Origin: Rhizobium sp. Root483D2
GTDB lineage: Bacteria; Pseudomonadota; Alphaproteobacteria; Rhizobiales; Rhizobiaceae
DNA: 64,000 nucleotides
NCBI RefSeq assembly: GCF_001426685.1
Contig: NZ_LMFB01000013.1
Location: 142,478 to 206,477, forward strand
Direction of reading: 5' to 3'
The notes under the pieces were generated by a model. The model saw only the letters and a list, made by a program, of their open reading frames with translations, was not told the origin of the DNA and did not search any database. Below, piece after piece: positions 1-8,773 of this stretch. Position numbers and translations under genes: made by a program. The stretch's first letter is position 1, and each line of letters begins with the position of its first letter.

Positions 1-339
1 TTCGTCACCTATTCCAACGACGCCAAGATCCAGATGCTCGGCGTCGCGAATGCAACGCTTGAAACGCATGGCGCCGTCTCGCGCCAGACGGCGATTGAAA
101 TGGTGCGCGGCGCGCTCAGCCATTCGAAGGCGGATCTCGCCGTCGCCGTCACCGGCGTTGCCGGTCCGGGCGGTGGCTCGGCGGAAAAGCCGGTCGGGCT
201 GGTGCATCTCGCCGCAGCCAGCCGGGGCGGCAACATTCTTCACCGCGAAATGCGCTATGGCGATATCGGCCGCGATGCGGTCAGGATGGCAACCGTGCAC
301 ACCGCGCTCGACATGCTCGACGAGGCGGCTGAGCGCTGA
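1..339 (+). CDS. cinA: CinA-family C-terminal domain protein, partial (5' end outside window)
   Basis: The reading frame is open from base 1 and ends at TGA 337-339, so only the last 112 residues are visible. The translation (FVTYSN..K, LGV, then [21 protein letters not shown]) matches the C-terminal domain of CinA/PncC, which in the family deamidates nicotinamide mononucleotide during pyridine-nucleotide salvage. The glycine-rich [11 protein letters not shown] loop is the family signature. It converges on the ratA-like gene, with only 7 bases between the stop codons. Whether a full CinA with an N-terminal MoaB-like domain or a stand-alone PncC is encoded cannot be told from this fragment; short stand-alone versions are common in rhizobia. 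Confidence 0.9.
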   Translation, partial: FVTYSNDAKIQMLGVANATLETHGAVSRQTAIEMVRGALSHSKADLAVAVTGVAGPGGGSAEKPVGLVHLAAASRGGNILHREMRYGDIGRDAVRMATVHTALDMLDEAAER

Positions 340-346
340 TCTCTGC

Positions 347-799
347 CTAAGCCGCCGCGTAGATCGCGTCGGCGCGCTTTTCGAAGGCTTCTGAAAACAT
401 CCGGAATGCCCGGTCGAACATCGAGCCCATGACGGCGCCGAGAATGCGGCTCTTGAATTCGTAGTCGATGAAGAAATTGACGGAGCAGCCGCCCTCGCCC
501 AGCGCTTCAAAACTCCAGCGATTGTCGAGATATTTGAACGGCCCGTCGATATATTTGACGTCGATCACCCGGTCCGCCTTGTTGAGCAGGACCTGCGTCG
601 TAAACGTCTCGCGGATCGCCTTGTAACCCACGGTCATATCGGCGACGAGCAGTTCCTTGCCATCACGCTCCTTGCGCGAACGCACGGTCAGCGCCTCGCA
701 CAGCGGCAGGAATTGCGGATATTTTTCAACATCGGCGATCAGGTCGAACATCTGGTCAGGGGAATGCTTGACGGGCCGGCGGGTCTCAAATTGTGGCAT
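347..799 (-). CDS. RatA/COQ10-family SRPBCC (START-like) protein
   Basis: A 150-residue single-domain protein of the SRPBCC fold. It begins MPQFETRRPVKHSPDQMFDL and contains the family phrase VEKYPQFLPLC. The homologues are Coq10, which binds ubiquinone and helps it function in respiration, and E. coli RatA, once described as a ribosome-association toxin. In alphaproteobacteria a COQ10-like role at the membrane is the likelier one. I chose the internal ATG at 799 because the 21 residues before it are not conserved-looking and the family starts at this motif. It lies downstream of lipA and the P-loop gene on the same strand, a usual rhizobial position. Confidence 0.85.
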   Translation of the reverse strand: MPQFETRRPVKHSPDQMFDLIADVEKYPQFLPLCEALTVRSRKERDGKELLVADMTVGYKAIRETFTTQVLLNKADRVIDVKYIDGPFKYLDNRWSFEALGEGGCSVNFFIDYEFKSRILGAVMGSMFDRAFRMFSEAFEKRADAIYAAA

Positions 800-983
800 G
801 GCGTTCAGATATTCAATGATGCCGGGAAAAACAAGATGTCTCGCCGCCGCAGTCGGGAGCATAACGTTGCGTCAGGGAAAGCCGGTTCCGAGCCTGACGT
901 AACGACAGCTGCATATGACGGCCCGTGCGGCGACCTTCGCGTTAGCTGGCCCAATCCGAGAACGGATCGAGGCGGCTGTGGCG

Positions 984-1550
984 TCAGGGGCGGCGAAGGT
1001 GGGACAGCAGGTCGCGTGTTTGGCTGTGCGAGCGGAGGATGTGCACCGGCACGCCGGGACCGTAGTCCGCCAGTTTCTGCTCGATCTCCGGGCTTTCGGT
1101 TTTTTCGAAACCCCAGACATAAGACAGGAATTCGAATGTCAGCCGCTCGGGGCAATCCCTGGCCATTTCCGGACGCGTCCGGCCTCGAAAACGCAGCCAG
1201 CGGCTGATGACGCCATAGAGCGAAACATGGCGGCGCGGCCGCATCCACAGGACAAGATCGGTGCGCGGCAGGCGCAGCGGCAAGGTTCCGGGGCTTGTCC
1301 CGTCCATGATCCAGCGCGGCTGGGCAACCTTCTGCTCGACAATGGCCAGCGCTTCTGCCCTTGGCCGCTGCGTCCAGCCCGGCATCCAGAACACGTCGCG
1401 GTCCATCGACACATAAGGCAACCCAAACATGGCCGAAAGGGTTTGCGCCAACGTGCTCTTGCCGCTGCCGGAGCAGCCGATCACGAGAATACGATCGGCA
1501 CGTTTCAGCACCTGCGCCGTCTCCTCGATATTCAACAGCCTGTTCGACAT
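984..1550 (-). CDS. P-loop NTPase, topology-modulation (FlaR-like) family
   Basis: A 188-residue protein with a clear Walker A motif, GCSGSGKST, at about residues 25-33. It is followed by the adenylate-kinase-like segment LPYVSMDRDVFWMPGWTQRP, in which the D and W residues are typical of AAA_17/FlaR-type small kinases often annotated as DNA topology modulation protein. The substrate of this family is not established. AGGAAACC lies just upstream of the ATG. It sits between lipA and the ratA-like gene on the same strand; 166 bases without a convincing gene separate it from lipA. Confidence 0.8.
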   Translation of the reverse strand: MSNRLLNIEETAQVLKRADRILVIGCSGSGKSTLAQTLSAMFGLPYVSMDRDVFWMPGWTQRPRAEALAIVEQKVAQPRWIMDGTSPGTLPLRLPRTDLVLWMRPRRHVSLYGVISRWLRFRGRTRPEMARDCPERLTFEFLSYVWGFEKTESPEIEQKLADYGPGVPVHILRSHSQTRDLLSHLRRP

Positions 1551-1716
1551 GGATGGTTTCCTGCACGCATTCGATCAACGCGCCGATCTCGCAGCAGCGC
1601 TTCAGCGTCAGGACCGGCATGGCAGGCCGGTCGATCGTAACGGGGTTGCGTGACGGCTCCAGATGTGTGAGCCGCGCACCATAGAGGTCAAATGCAGATT
1701 GGCAACCGCCGGAGCA

Positions 1717-2697
1717 TTATCCGGCCACTGCCGCCAGCTTCTTTTCGCGGTTGGCTTTCAGCCGCGCGAAATCGTCGCCGGCATGGTGCGACGAGCGGGT
1801 GAGCGGGCTGGAGGCGACCATCAGGAAGCCCTTGGTATAGGCCACGGTCTCGTAAGACTTAAACTCCTCCGGCGTCACGAAGCTCATCACCTGATGATGC
1901 TTGCGGGTCGGCTGCAGGTACTGGCCGATGGTGAGGAAATCGACATCGGCGGTGCGCAGATCGTCCATCAACTGCAGCACTTCGTTGCGCTCTTCGCCCA
2001 GGCCGACCATGATGCCGGACTTGGTGAACATCGTCGGATCGAGTTCCTTGACCCGCTGCAAAAGCCGGATCGAGTGGAAGTAGCGCGCACCGGGGCGCAC
2101 GGTCAGATAGTTACCCGGAACCGTTTCCATATTGTGATTGAAGACGTCGGGCTTGGCGGCAACGACGCGCTCCAGCGCGCCGGGCTTCTTCAGGAAGTCC
2201 GGTGTCAGGATTTCGATGGTCGTCAGGGGTGATGCAGCGCGGATGGCCCAGATCACCTTTTCGAAATGCTCGGCGCCGCCATCGGCCAGGTCGTCGCGGT
2301 CAACCGAGGTGATGACGACGTGGCTGAGGCCCATCTGCTTGACGGCCTTGGCGACGTTTTCCGGTTCGGCCATATCCAGCGCGTTCGGCTTGCCTGTCGA
2401 AACATTGCAGAAGGCGCAGGCACGGGTACAGATCTCGCCCATGATCATGAAGGTCGCGTGCTTCTTGTCCCAGCACTCGCCGATATTCGGGCAGCCCGCC
2501 TCTTCGCAGACCGTGACGAGCTTGTGCTCCTTCACGATCGACTTGGTTTCGGCATAGCCCTTCGACGTCGGTGCGCGAACCCTGATCCATTCCGGCTTGC
2601 GCAGCATCTCGGTGTCGGGCTTATGGGCCTTTTCCGGGTGGCGGATGCGCCGGGCATCGGGATCAAGAGTGGTGCGGTCGAGGATCGTGACCATCAT
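1717..2697 (-). CDS. lipA: lipoyl synthase
   Basis: Radical SAM enzyme that inserts two sulfurs into the octanoyl chain carried by E2, GcvH and, here, the lipoyl domain of E1-beta. Both cysteine clusters are visible: the auxiliary cluster [12 protein letters not shown] and the radical SAM motif CTRACAFC (CxxxCxxC). The C-terminal RSSHHAGDD carries the conserved serine that ligates the auxiliary cluster. Its length of 326 residues is normal. The gene begins ATGATG, so the start may be one codon later. It lies 89 bases after lpdA in the pdh cluster; its partner lipB is at 62882 in the same window. Confidence 0.97.
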   Translation of the reverse strand: MMVTILDRTTLDPDARRIRHPEKAHKPDTEMLRKPEWIRVRAPTSKGYAETKSIVKEHKLVTVCEEAGCPNIGECWDKKHATFMIMGEICTRACAFCNVSTGKPNALDMAEPENVAKAVKQMGLSHVVITSVDRDDLADGGAEHFEKVIWAIRAASPLTTIEILTPDFLKKPGALERVVAAKPDVFNHNMETVPGNYLTVRPGARYFHSIRLLQRVKELDPTMFTKSGIMVGLGEERNEVLQLMDDLRTADVDFLTIGQYLQPTRKHHQVMSFVTPEEFKSYETVAYTKGFLMVASSPLTRSSHHAGDDFARLKANREKKLAAVAG

Positions 2698-2786
2698 GCT
2701 TCCAATTTTGCTTCAAGCGCGACGCGCGCCCGTCGGGGCCGGATAGATCGGCCCGCCTCTTCAGATGGAGGCGAGCCCTAACACAA

Positions 2787-4232
2787 TCAAGCGTTCAGCG
2801 CACGCCCATAGGCATCGAGCACGCTTTCCTTCAGCGTTTCGGAAATCGTCGGATGCGGGAAGATCGTGTGCATCAGGTCTTCCTCGGTGGTTTCCAGGTT
2901 CATGGCGACGACGAAACCCTGGATCAGTTCGGTGACTTCGGCGCCGACCAGATGCGCGCCGAGCAGTTCGCCGGTCTTCTTGTCGAAGATGGTCTTGACC
3001 AGGCCCTGGTCTTCGCCGAGCGCAATCGCCTTGCCGTTGGCCACGAAGGGAAAGCGGCCGACGCGGATGTCGCGGCCTTCGGCCTTGGCCTTGGCTTCCG
3101 TCAAGCCGACGGAGGCAACCTGCGGGTTGCAATAGGTGCAGCCCGGGATCTTCAGCTTGTCCATCGGATGCACATTGGGCAAGCCGGCGATCTTTTCGAC
3201 GCAGATGACAGCCTCATGCTCGGCCTTGTGGGCCAGCATCGGCGGACCGGCAACGTCGCCGATCGCGTAGACGCCCGGCACGTTGGTCTTGCCGTAGCCA
3301 TCGATGACGATGCAGCCGCGGTCGGTCTTGACGCCGAGCGCCTCCAGGCCGAGATTTTCGATATTGCCCTGAACGCCGACAGCCGAAATCATCCGGTCGG
3401 CGGTGATCTTTTCGACCGAACCGTCCTTCTTCTCGACATGGGCGGTCACGGAGTTGGCAGCCTTTTCAACCTTCGTCACCTTGGCGTCGAGGATGATCTT
3501 CATGCCCTGCTTGTCGAACTGCTTCTTGGCGAAGGCGGAGATCTCCGCGTCTTCGACCGGCATGACCTGGCTCATCAGCTCGACGACGGTCACATCGACA
3601 CCCATGGTGCGGTAGAACGAGGCGAACTCGATGCCGATGGCGCCGGAGCCCATGACCAGCAGCGATTTCGGCATTTCCTCCGGCTTCATCGCCTCGAAAT
3701 AGGTCCAGATCAGCTTGCCATCCGGCTCGATGCCCGGCAGCGCGCGCGGACGGGCGCCGGTGGCGACGATGATATGCTTGGCGGTATAGGTGCCCTCACC
3801 CAACGTGTTCTTCGGGATCGGCCCCTGCGGCTGGACGATCGCCTTGGTGGTCTTGGCAACGACGATCTCGTTGGGCTTGGTCAGCTTGGCCTCGCCCCAG
3901 ATGATATCGACCTTGTTCTTCTTCATCAGGAAGGCGACGCCGCCATTCATGCGCTCGGCAATGCCGCGCGACCGCTTGACGATCGCTGCCAAGTCCGGCG
4001 AAATCTTGCCTTCGAGCGTCAGGCCGTAATTCTTGGCATGCTCGGCGAGATGCAGCACTTCGGCGGAGCGCAGCAGTGCCTTGGTCGGGATGCAGCCCCA
4101 GTTGGAGCAGATGCCGGCCAGATGCTCGCGCTCGACCACGGCAACCTTCAGCCCCAGCTGTGCCGCGCGGATGGCCGCGATATAGCCGCCGGGGCCGGAA
4201 CCGATCACGATGACGTCGTAGGAATTTGCCAT
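2787..4232 (-). CDS. lpdA: dihydrolipoamide dehydrogenase (E3)
   Basis: Flavoprotein disulfide reductase that reoxidises the dihydrolipoyl groups of E2, passing electrons to NAD. The 481-residue sequence has the N-terminal FAD site VIGSGPGGYIAAIRAAQLG, the redox-active disulfide GICSNWGCIPTK (cysteines about residues 42 and 47), an NAD-binding GSGAIGIEFASF, the second FAD motif YAIGDVAGPPMLAHKAEHE, and the C-terminal interface HPTISETLKE with the catalytic His-Glu. It follows the GNAT gene by 19 bases in the pdh transcription unit, so it is probably the E3 dedicated to pyruvate dehydrogenase. Confidence 0.97.
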   Translation of the reverse strand: MANSYDVIVIGSGPGGYIAAIRAAQLGLKVAVVEREHLAGICSNWGCIPTKALLRSAEVLHLAEHAKNYGLTLEGKISPDLAAIVKRSRGIAERMNGGVAFLMKKNKVDIIWGEAKLTKPNEIVVAKTTKAIVQPQGPIPKNTLGEGTYTAKHIIVATGARPRALPGIEPDGKLIWTYFEAMKPEEMPKSLLVMGSGAIGIEFASFYRTMGVDVTVVELMSQVMPVEDAEISAFAKKQFDKQGMKIILDAKVTKVEKAANSVTAHVEKKDGSVEKITADRMISAVGVQGNIENLGLEALGVKTDRGCIVIDGYGKTNVPGVYAIGDVAGPPMLAHKAEHEAVICVEKIAGLPNVHPMDKLKIPGCTYCNPQVASVGLTEAKAKAEGRDIRVGRFPFVANGKAIALGEDQGLVKTIFDKKTGELLGAHLVGAEVTELIQGFVVAMNLETTEEDLMHTIFPHPTISETLKESVLDAYGRALNA

Positions 4233-4251
4233 TCTGTTTCCTGCCTCTTCC

Positions 4252-4833
4252 TTAGGTCATGTTCCGGGCCAAGAGGACCCATTCATGCCTTTTGCTATCT
4301 TCAAAAAGCGGCACGGCCTCAAGCCTTGCCTTCTCCGCAAATCCGTTGGCCGCATAGAGCGCCAGCGCCGTATCATTGTGGCTTTCGGTGATCAGGCTGA
4401 CCTGCTGCCCTTGAGCCCTGTCGATTTCATGGGCAAGCAATGCCCGCCCGATACCCTTGCCGCGATGGTGCCGGTAGACACCGAGACTGTCGATGAACCG
4501 GCTGCCGATCACCTCGACCTGCAGGTCGAGCAGCGGCCTGATCGCCGGATGAGGTGCTGCGATATCGCGCACGCTTCTGTCCAGTTCGTAGCCGATCGAC
4601 ACACCGGCAATCTCGCCGTCCCATTCCGCCAGCGTTGCATCTTTCCAGGCGCCGGGCTCGCCGTCCATCCGCATCCGCGACCGCCCCTGCTCCATGGCGG
4701 TATCCTTCAATTCCCGCATGACCGCCCCATGCCAGAGCCAGGTGGCAAAACCATGGGAGGCGATATCGACCAGAATGGCCAGATCCGCCGCATCCCGCCG
4801 TTCCGCTGCCCGCAGATAGACAGACGCCGTCAT
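4252..4833 (-). CDS. GNAT-family N-acetyltransferase
   Basis: A 193-residue protein with the GNAT acetyl-CoA loop HHRGKGIGRALLAHEI (R/QxxGxG/A-like) at about residues 122-137 and the following ALALYAANGF motif. The substrate is unknown. Its ATG directly abuts the stop codon of the SGNH hydrolase (stop 4834-4836, start 4831-4833), and lpdA starts 19 bases after its own stop, so it is embedded in the pdh operon. This position, together with the SGNH hydrolase, is seen in other rhizobial pdh operons as I recall them, but no functional link to pyruvate oxidation is established. Confidence 0.88.
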   Translation of the reverse strand: MTASVYLRAAERRDAADLAILVDIASHGFATWLWHGAVMRELKDTAMEQGRSRMRMDGEPGAWKDATLAEWDGEIAGVSIGYELDRSVRDIAAPHPAIRPLLDLQVEVIGSRFIDSLGVYRHHRGKGIGRALLAHEIDRAQGQQVSLITESHNDTALALYAANGFAEKARLEAVPLFEDSKRHEWVLLARNMT

Positions 4834-5475
4834 TCAGAGCCCGAGCATCATCCGGACCATCGGCTCGAGGCCGCGTCCGATGGCGCGCGTATTGTCCGTG
4901 TCCAGATGCACGCCGTCGAGCGGCGTCGTGCGTGCCACCGAACCCGCATCGAAGAAACCGCAGCCGAGTTCATCCGCAAGATCGGCATAAAGCGATGCCA
5001 TCATCGACGACTGCTCGACAGCGCCGGCAAACATGGCCGCAAAATTCGCGTTCGCGGTTTCGCTGATGGCCGGCGGTGCCACGATCAGGATTTCCGGCGC
5101 TTCGGCCTGCACGCCCGGCCAGCTGTGATGCCAGACGAGCTTGACCAGCCTCTCGATGCCCTTCGTGGCGCCAAAGGCGGTTCCGTGCACCACCGGCTTC
5201 ATATCGTTGGAGCCGAGAAGGAAGATCACCAGATCGACCGGCGCATGCGTCTGCAGGACGGTTGGCAGGATGCGCACGCCATTGCGGTCGCAGTCGGCCA
5301 GATGATCGTCATAGGCGGTGGTGCGGCCGTTCAGACCTTCGGCAATCACCTGAACGCCATTGCCCAGCGCCTTCTGCAGCACACTTGGCCACCGGTCGTC
5401 CAACGCATGCCGGCCGCCTGTTTCCGCGTCATATCCCCAGGTCAGACTATCACCGTAGCAGAGGACTGTTTTCAT
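4834..5475 (-). CDS. SGNH/GDSL-family hydrolase (arylesterase-like)
   Basis: A 213-residue esterase of the SGNH fold. Block I is CYGDSLTWGY with the nucleophilic serine at about residue 10; block III appears as FLLGSNDMKP with the oxyanion-hole Asn; the catalytic Asp/His pair is in DGVHLDTDNTRAIG near the end. There is no signal peptide, so it should be cytoplasmic. I chose the ATG at 5475, preceded by GAGTGCGG; a TTG 12 bases further upstream is possible. The left copy of the palindromic repeat ends only about 14 bases upstream, so this insertion may have altered its leader. Confidence 0.88.
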   Translation of the reverse strand: MKTVLCYGDSLTWGYDAETGGRHALDDRWPSVLQKALGNGVQVIAEGLNGRTTAYDDHLADCDRNGVRILPTVLQTHAPVDLVIFLLGSNDMKPVVHGTAFGATKGIERLVKLVWHHSWPGVQAEAPEILIVAPPAISETANANFAAMFAGAVEQSSMMASLYADLADELGCGFFDAGSVARTTPLDGVHLDTDNTRAIGRGLEPMVRMMLGL

Positions 5476-5483
5476 ATCCGCAC

Positions 5484-5903
5484 TCAAAGTTCCCCTCCCC
5501 CTTGTGGGGAGGGGTTAGGGGTGGGGGTGGCAAGGGCCATGGCAATTCGTCGCAACACAGATGGCATATCGAGCATCACATCCTTGTTTGTAACCCGCAG
5601 AACCCGAAAATTCTCGCCACGGAGATCAGCATCGCGCTCCGCATCACGTTGCCGTTGATCCAAATCGTCATGAACGGCTCCGTCCACTTCGATGATCAGG
5701 CGCGCTCCCAGACAGACAAAATCCACAACGTAGCGGCCTATCGCCATTTGCCTGCGAAAATGCGTTCCCTGCGTTTCCGGCAATTCCCTGCGCAGAGCCT
5801 GCCAAAGGCGGCGCTCTGCTTCCGTCATTGCCTTGCGCAGCCGGGGCGCATGGAGTGCTGCGGCCGGGCTGGGTGGTGCCGGATTTTCACGGTTCCATGC
5901 CAT
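5484..5903 (-). CDS. DUF559 protein, VSR/restriction-endonuclease-like fold
   Basis: A 139-residue protein with the DUF559 core: AEARR-like AERRLWQALR, then FRRQMAIGRYVVDFVC, then LIIEVDGAVHDD. VDF...IEVDG is the PD-(D/E)xK-type metal site of the fold shared with very short patch repair endonucleases. Activity of DUF559 proteins is largely untested. An ATG at 5984 gives a longer product, but its first residues are just a translation of the right repeat. The ATG at 5903 has GAAAGG seven bases upstream and is preferred. The C-terminal TPTPNPSPQGGGEL is encoded by the left repeat. The gene interrupts the pdh operon between pdhC and the SGNH gene. Confidence 0.88.
   Translation of the reverse strand: MAWNRENPAPPSPAAALHAPRLRKAMTEAERRLWQALRRELPETQGTHFRRQMAIGRYVVDFVCLGARLIIEVDGAVHDDLDQRQRDAERDADLRGENFRVLRVTNKDVMLDMPSVLRRIAMALATPTPNPSPQGGGEL
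5489..5530. repeat. GC-rich palindromic repeat, left copy
   Basis: Contains a perfect 9-base inverted repeat CCCCTCCCC/GGGGAGGGG (5492-5500 and 5506-5514, loop CTTGT), followed by TTAGGGGTGGGGGTGG. It matches the reverse complement of the right copy at 5929-5980, so the two lie in inverted orientation around the DUF559 gene. The last 14 or so codons of that gene (TPTPNPSPQGGGE) are the translation of this repeat. Confidence 0.85.
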
Positions 5904-5928
5904 TTCAGACCTTTCACCTAGCCGACCA

Positions 5929-5980
5929 ACCCCCACCCGTCCGCTAACGCGGACACCCTCCCCGCAAGGGGGAGGGAAAT
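5929..5980. repeat. GC-rich palindromic repeat, right copy
   Basis: Holds two inverted repeats: TCCGC/GCGGA (5940-5953, loop TAAC) and CCCTCCCC/GGGGAGGG (5956-5963 and 5969-5976). Preceded by CCCCCACCC. Its reverse complement lines up with the left copy except for the extra small hairpin, which is missing on the left. The copy ends five bases before the pdhC stop codon. Confidence 0.85.
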
Positions 5981-5984
5981 TCAC

Positions 5985-7346
5985 TTAAACCAGCATGCCC
6001 ATCGGGCTTTCGATATAGCGCTTGAAGGCGCCGAGCAGTTCGGCTCCGAGCGCGCCATCGACGGCGCGGTGGTCGGTCGAGAGCGTCACGGTCATGACAT
6101 TGGCAATGACCATCTGGCCCTTCTTGACGACGACGCGTTCCTCGCCGGCACCGATCGCAAGGATCGTTGCATGCGGGGGATTGACGACGGCGGCGAAGTT
6201 CTTGACGCCCATCATGCCCATGTTCGATACGGCCGTGGTGCCGCCCTGGAACTCCTCGGGCTTCAGCTTGCGGCTCTTGGCGCGGGCGCCGAGATCCTTC
6301 ATCTCGTTGGAGATGGCCGACAGGCTCTTCAACTCGGCGCTGCGCACGATCGGCGTGATCAGGCCGCCGGGGATCGACACCGCAACGCCAACATCGGCGT
6401 GCTTGTGCTTGACCATGTTGGTCTCGGTCCAGGACACGTTGGCATCCGGAACATCACGCAGGGCCAAGGCCAGCGCCTTGATGACCATGTCGTTGACCGA
6501 GAGCTTATAGGCAGGCTTGCCGTCCCGTTCCGGGGCTGCCGAATTGAGCTGGGCGCGCAGCGCAAGCAGCGCATCCAGTTCGCAATCGACGGACACGTAG
6601 AAATGCGGAATGGTTTGCTTGGATTCCTGCAGGCGCTTGGCAATGACCTTGCGCATGCCATCATGCGGCACGAGCTCGTAGGAGCCTTCGGCGAAGTTCT
6701 TCAACACAGCTTCGTCGGATGCGCCCTTGGCCAGCGGCGCCGGAGCCGCAGCGGTTGTGGGTGCTGCAGCGGCGGCCGGAGCAGCCTTTGCGCCACCACC
6801 GGCAACGGCGGTTTCCACGTCCTTCTTGATCACGCGGCCATGCGGGCCGGTGCCGGAGACAGCGGAAATATCGATGCCGGCATCCTTGGCCAGACGGCGG
6901 GCGAGCGGCGAAGAAAATGTGCGCGTCCCCGACGCTGCAGGCGCAGATGCCTGTGCGGCGGCCGGAGCCGGAGCAGCGGTAGCCGGTGTTGCAGCTTCCG
7001 ACTTTGCCGGTTGCGCGTCCGTCTTGGCCGCCTCGGCCTTCCCGGCTTCGGGTTTTGCAGCCGGAGCCGCACCGCCACCGGACGCGGCGGCTGCGACGTC
7101 TTCACCGTCGGCCGCGAGGATCGCGATCAAGGCATTGACCTTGACGCCTTCGGTGCCGGCGGCAACGACGAGCTTGGCAACCGTGCCTTCATCGACCGAT
7201 TCCACTTCCATCGTCGCCTTGTCGGTCTCGATCTCGCAGAGAACGTCGCCGGACGAAACCTTGTCGCCTTCCTTGACCAGCCACTTGGCGAGGTTTCCCT
7301 CCTCCATGGTCGGCGATAGGGCTGGCATGGTGATGTTGATAGGCAT
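5985..7346 (-). CDS. pdhC: pyruvate dehydrogenase E2, dihydrolipoamide acetyltransferase
   Basis: Core of the PDH complex; transfers acetyl from lipoyl to CoA. The domain order over 453 residues is: one N-terminal lipoyl domain (lysine in [11 protein letters not shown]), a long Ala/Pro-rich flexible linker, a peripheral subunit-binding domain ([20 protein letters not shown], then [12 protein letters not shown]), a second Ala-rich linker, and the catalytic CoA-acyltransferase core ending in the active site [12 protein letters not shown] (His and Asp of HxxxDG). It starts 14 bases after pdhB. The specificity (pyruvate rather than 2-oxoglutarate) follows from the neighbouring E1 genes. Confidence 0.97.
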   Translation of the reverse strand: MPINITMPALSPTMEEGNLAKWLVKEGDKVSSGDVLCEIETDKATMEVESVDEGTVAKLVVAAGTEGVKVNALIAILAADGEDVAAAASGGGAAPAAKPEAGKAEAAKTDAQPAKSEAATPATAAPAPAAAQASAPAASGTRTFSSPLARRLAKDAGIDISAVSGTGPHGRVIKKDVETAVAGGGAKAAPAAAAAPTTAAAPAPLAKGASDEAVLKNFAEGSYELVPHDGMRKVIAKRLQESKQTIPHFYVSVDCELDALLALRAQLNSAAPERDGKPAYKLSVNDMVIKALALALRDVPDANVSWTETNMVKHKHADVGVAVSIPGGLITPIVRSAELKSLSAISNEMKDLGARAKSRKLKPEEFQGGTTAVSNMGMMGVKNFAAVVNPPHATILAIGAGEERVVVKKGQMVIANVMTVTLSTDHRAVDGALGAELLGAFKRYIESPMGMLV

Positions 7347-7360
7347 CTCTTCACCCTCCC

Positions 7361-8752
7361 TTATTTGTAGCAGACGGTCTTTACCGCCTGGACGACATCG
7401 CCGACATTCGGCAGGGCCAGCTTTTCAAGGTTGGCGGCGTAAGGCATGGGCACATCCTTGCCGGCGATCGTCAGGATCGGCGCATCGAGATAATCGAAGG
7501 CCTGCTGCATGACGCGGGTGGCAATTTCGGTACCGACGGAGGACTGCGGGAAGCCTTCCTCGACGGTGACCAGACGGCCGGTCTTCTTCACCGATTCGAT
7601 CACGGCCGGCAGATCCATCGGACGGATCGTGCGAAGGTCGATGATTTCGACGTCGATGCCTTCCTTTTCCAGTTCAGCCGCAGCCTTGACCGCATAGGTC
7701 ATGCCGATGCCGAAGGACACGATGGTCGCGTCCTTGCCCACGCGATGGATCCGCGCCTTGCCGATCGGCAGCACGAAATCGTCGATCTTCGGCACGTCGA
7801 ACGAATGACCGTAGAGGATTTCGTTTTCGAGGAAGATCACCGGGTTCGGATCGCGGATTGCCGCCTTCAACAGGCCTTTGGCATCGGCTGCCGTATAGGG
7901 CATGATGACCTTGAGGCCCGGAATGTGGCTGTACCAGGCGGCATAGCATTGCGAATGCTGGGCGCCGACGCGGGCGGCAGCACCGGATGGACCACGGAAC
8001 ACCATCGGGGCGCCCATCTGCCCACCGGACATGTAAAGGGTCTTTGCCGCCGAGTTGATGATATGGTCGATCGCCTGCATGGCGAAGTTGAAGGTCATGA
8101 ATTCGACGATCGGACGCAGGCCCGTCATCGCAGCGCCGACGCCGATACCGGCAAAACCATGCTCGGTGATCGGTGTATCGACAACGCGGCGCGGACCGAA
8201 TTCCTGCAGAAGCCCCTGCGTGATCTTGTAGGCGCCCTGATATTCGGCGACTTCCTCGCCCATGACGAAGACATCTTCGCTGCGGCGCATTTCTTCCGCC
8301 ATCGCATCGCGAAGCGCTTCGCGCACCGTGGTGGACACCATTTCCGTACCGGCCGGGATATCCGGATCAGACGGAATGTCTGCCTTCGGCTGAGCCGGAA
8401 CAGCGGCGGAAGCGTCGGACTTTGCTGGCGCTTTTGACTGTGCCGGAGCCTCGGTCTTGGCAGGCTCTGCAGCTGCGGCCTTGGGGGCTGCGACATCGCT
8501 GGTGCTTTCGCCGTCCTGCAGCAGAACGGCAATCGCCGTGTTGACCTTGACGCCTTCGGTGCCGGCGGCGATCAGAATCTTGCCGATGACGCCTTCATCG
8601 ACGGCCTCCACTTCCATGGTCGCCTTGTCGGTCTCGATTTCGGCGATCACGTCACCGGAGGTGACCTTGTCACCCTCGTTTTTCAGCCACTTGCTGAGCG
8701 TGCCTTCTTCCATCGTCGGGGACAGAGCGGGCATCAGAATTTCGATAGGCAT
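7361..8752 (-). CDS. pdhB: pyruvate dehydrogenase E1 beta subunit with N-terminal lipoyl domain
   Basis: A 463-residue protein: a lipoyl domain at residues 1-80 (lysine in [12 protein letters not shown], nearly identical to that of pdhC), an Ala/Pro/Lys-rich linker to about residue 135, then a transketolase-type E1-beta domain ([52 protein letters not shown]). The lipoyl fusion on E1-beta is a known alphaproteobacterial variant, so the complex carries lipoyl groups on both E1 and E2. It lies between pdhA and pdhC with gaps of 21 and 14 bases. Confidence 0.97.
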   Translation of the reverse strand: MPIEILMPALSPTMEEGTLSKWLKNEGDKVTSGDVIAEIETDKATMEVEAVDEGVIGKILIAAGTEGVKVNTAIAVLLQDGESTSDVAAPKAAAAEPAKTEAPAQSKAPAKSDASAAVPAQPKADIPSDPDIPAGTEMVSTTVREALRDAMAEEMRRSEDVFVMGEEVAEYQGAYKITQGLLQEFGPRRVVDTPITEHGFAGIGVGAAMTGLRPIVEFMTFNFAMQAIDHIINSAAKTLYMSGGQMGAPMVFRGPSGAAARVGAQHSQCYAAWYSHIPGLKVIMPYTAADAKGLLKAAIRDPNPVIFLENEILYGHSFDVPKIDDFVLPIGKARIHRVGKDATIVSFGIGMTYAVKAAAELEKEGIDVEIIDLRTIRPMDLPAVIESVKKTGRLVTVEEGFPQSSVGTEIATRVMQQAFDYLDAPILTIAGKDVPMPYAANLEKLALPNVGDVVQAVKTVCYK

Positions 8753-8773
8753 GATGTTTTCCTCGTCCCGGTC

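Larger units (their letters stand above)
5484..5980 (-). other. candidate repeat-bounded DUF559 unit inserted in the pdh operon
   Basis: About 0.5 kb composed of a DUF559 gene flanked by inverted copies of one palindromic repeat. The boundaries coincide closely with the pdhC stop (5985) and the SGNH start (5475), so the insertion separates two operon genes without disrupting either. No target-site duplication was recognised by eye, so classifying it as a mobile unit is inference from the layout. The organisation resembles REP-type palindromes travelling with a nuclease (as with REP and RAYT), but the protein family is different. Confidence 0.5.

Noticed and set aside
805-1620. 271-codon minus-strand ORF over the P-loop gene
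   Set aside because: Different frame of a real P-loop NTPase with an intact Walker A motif.
2853-4391. 512-codon plus-strand ORF opposite lpdA
   Set aside because: Antisense shadow of a highly conserved gene; composition is Asp/Gly/His/Arg-rich as typical of reverse frames in GC-rich DNA.
5484-5980. Classical insertion sequence
   Set aside because: No transposase, no recognisable target-site duplication; the only gene is a DUF559 nuclease.
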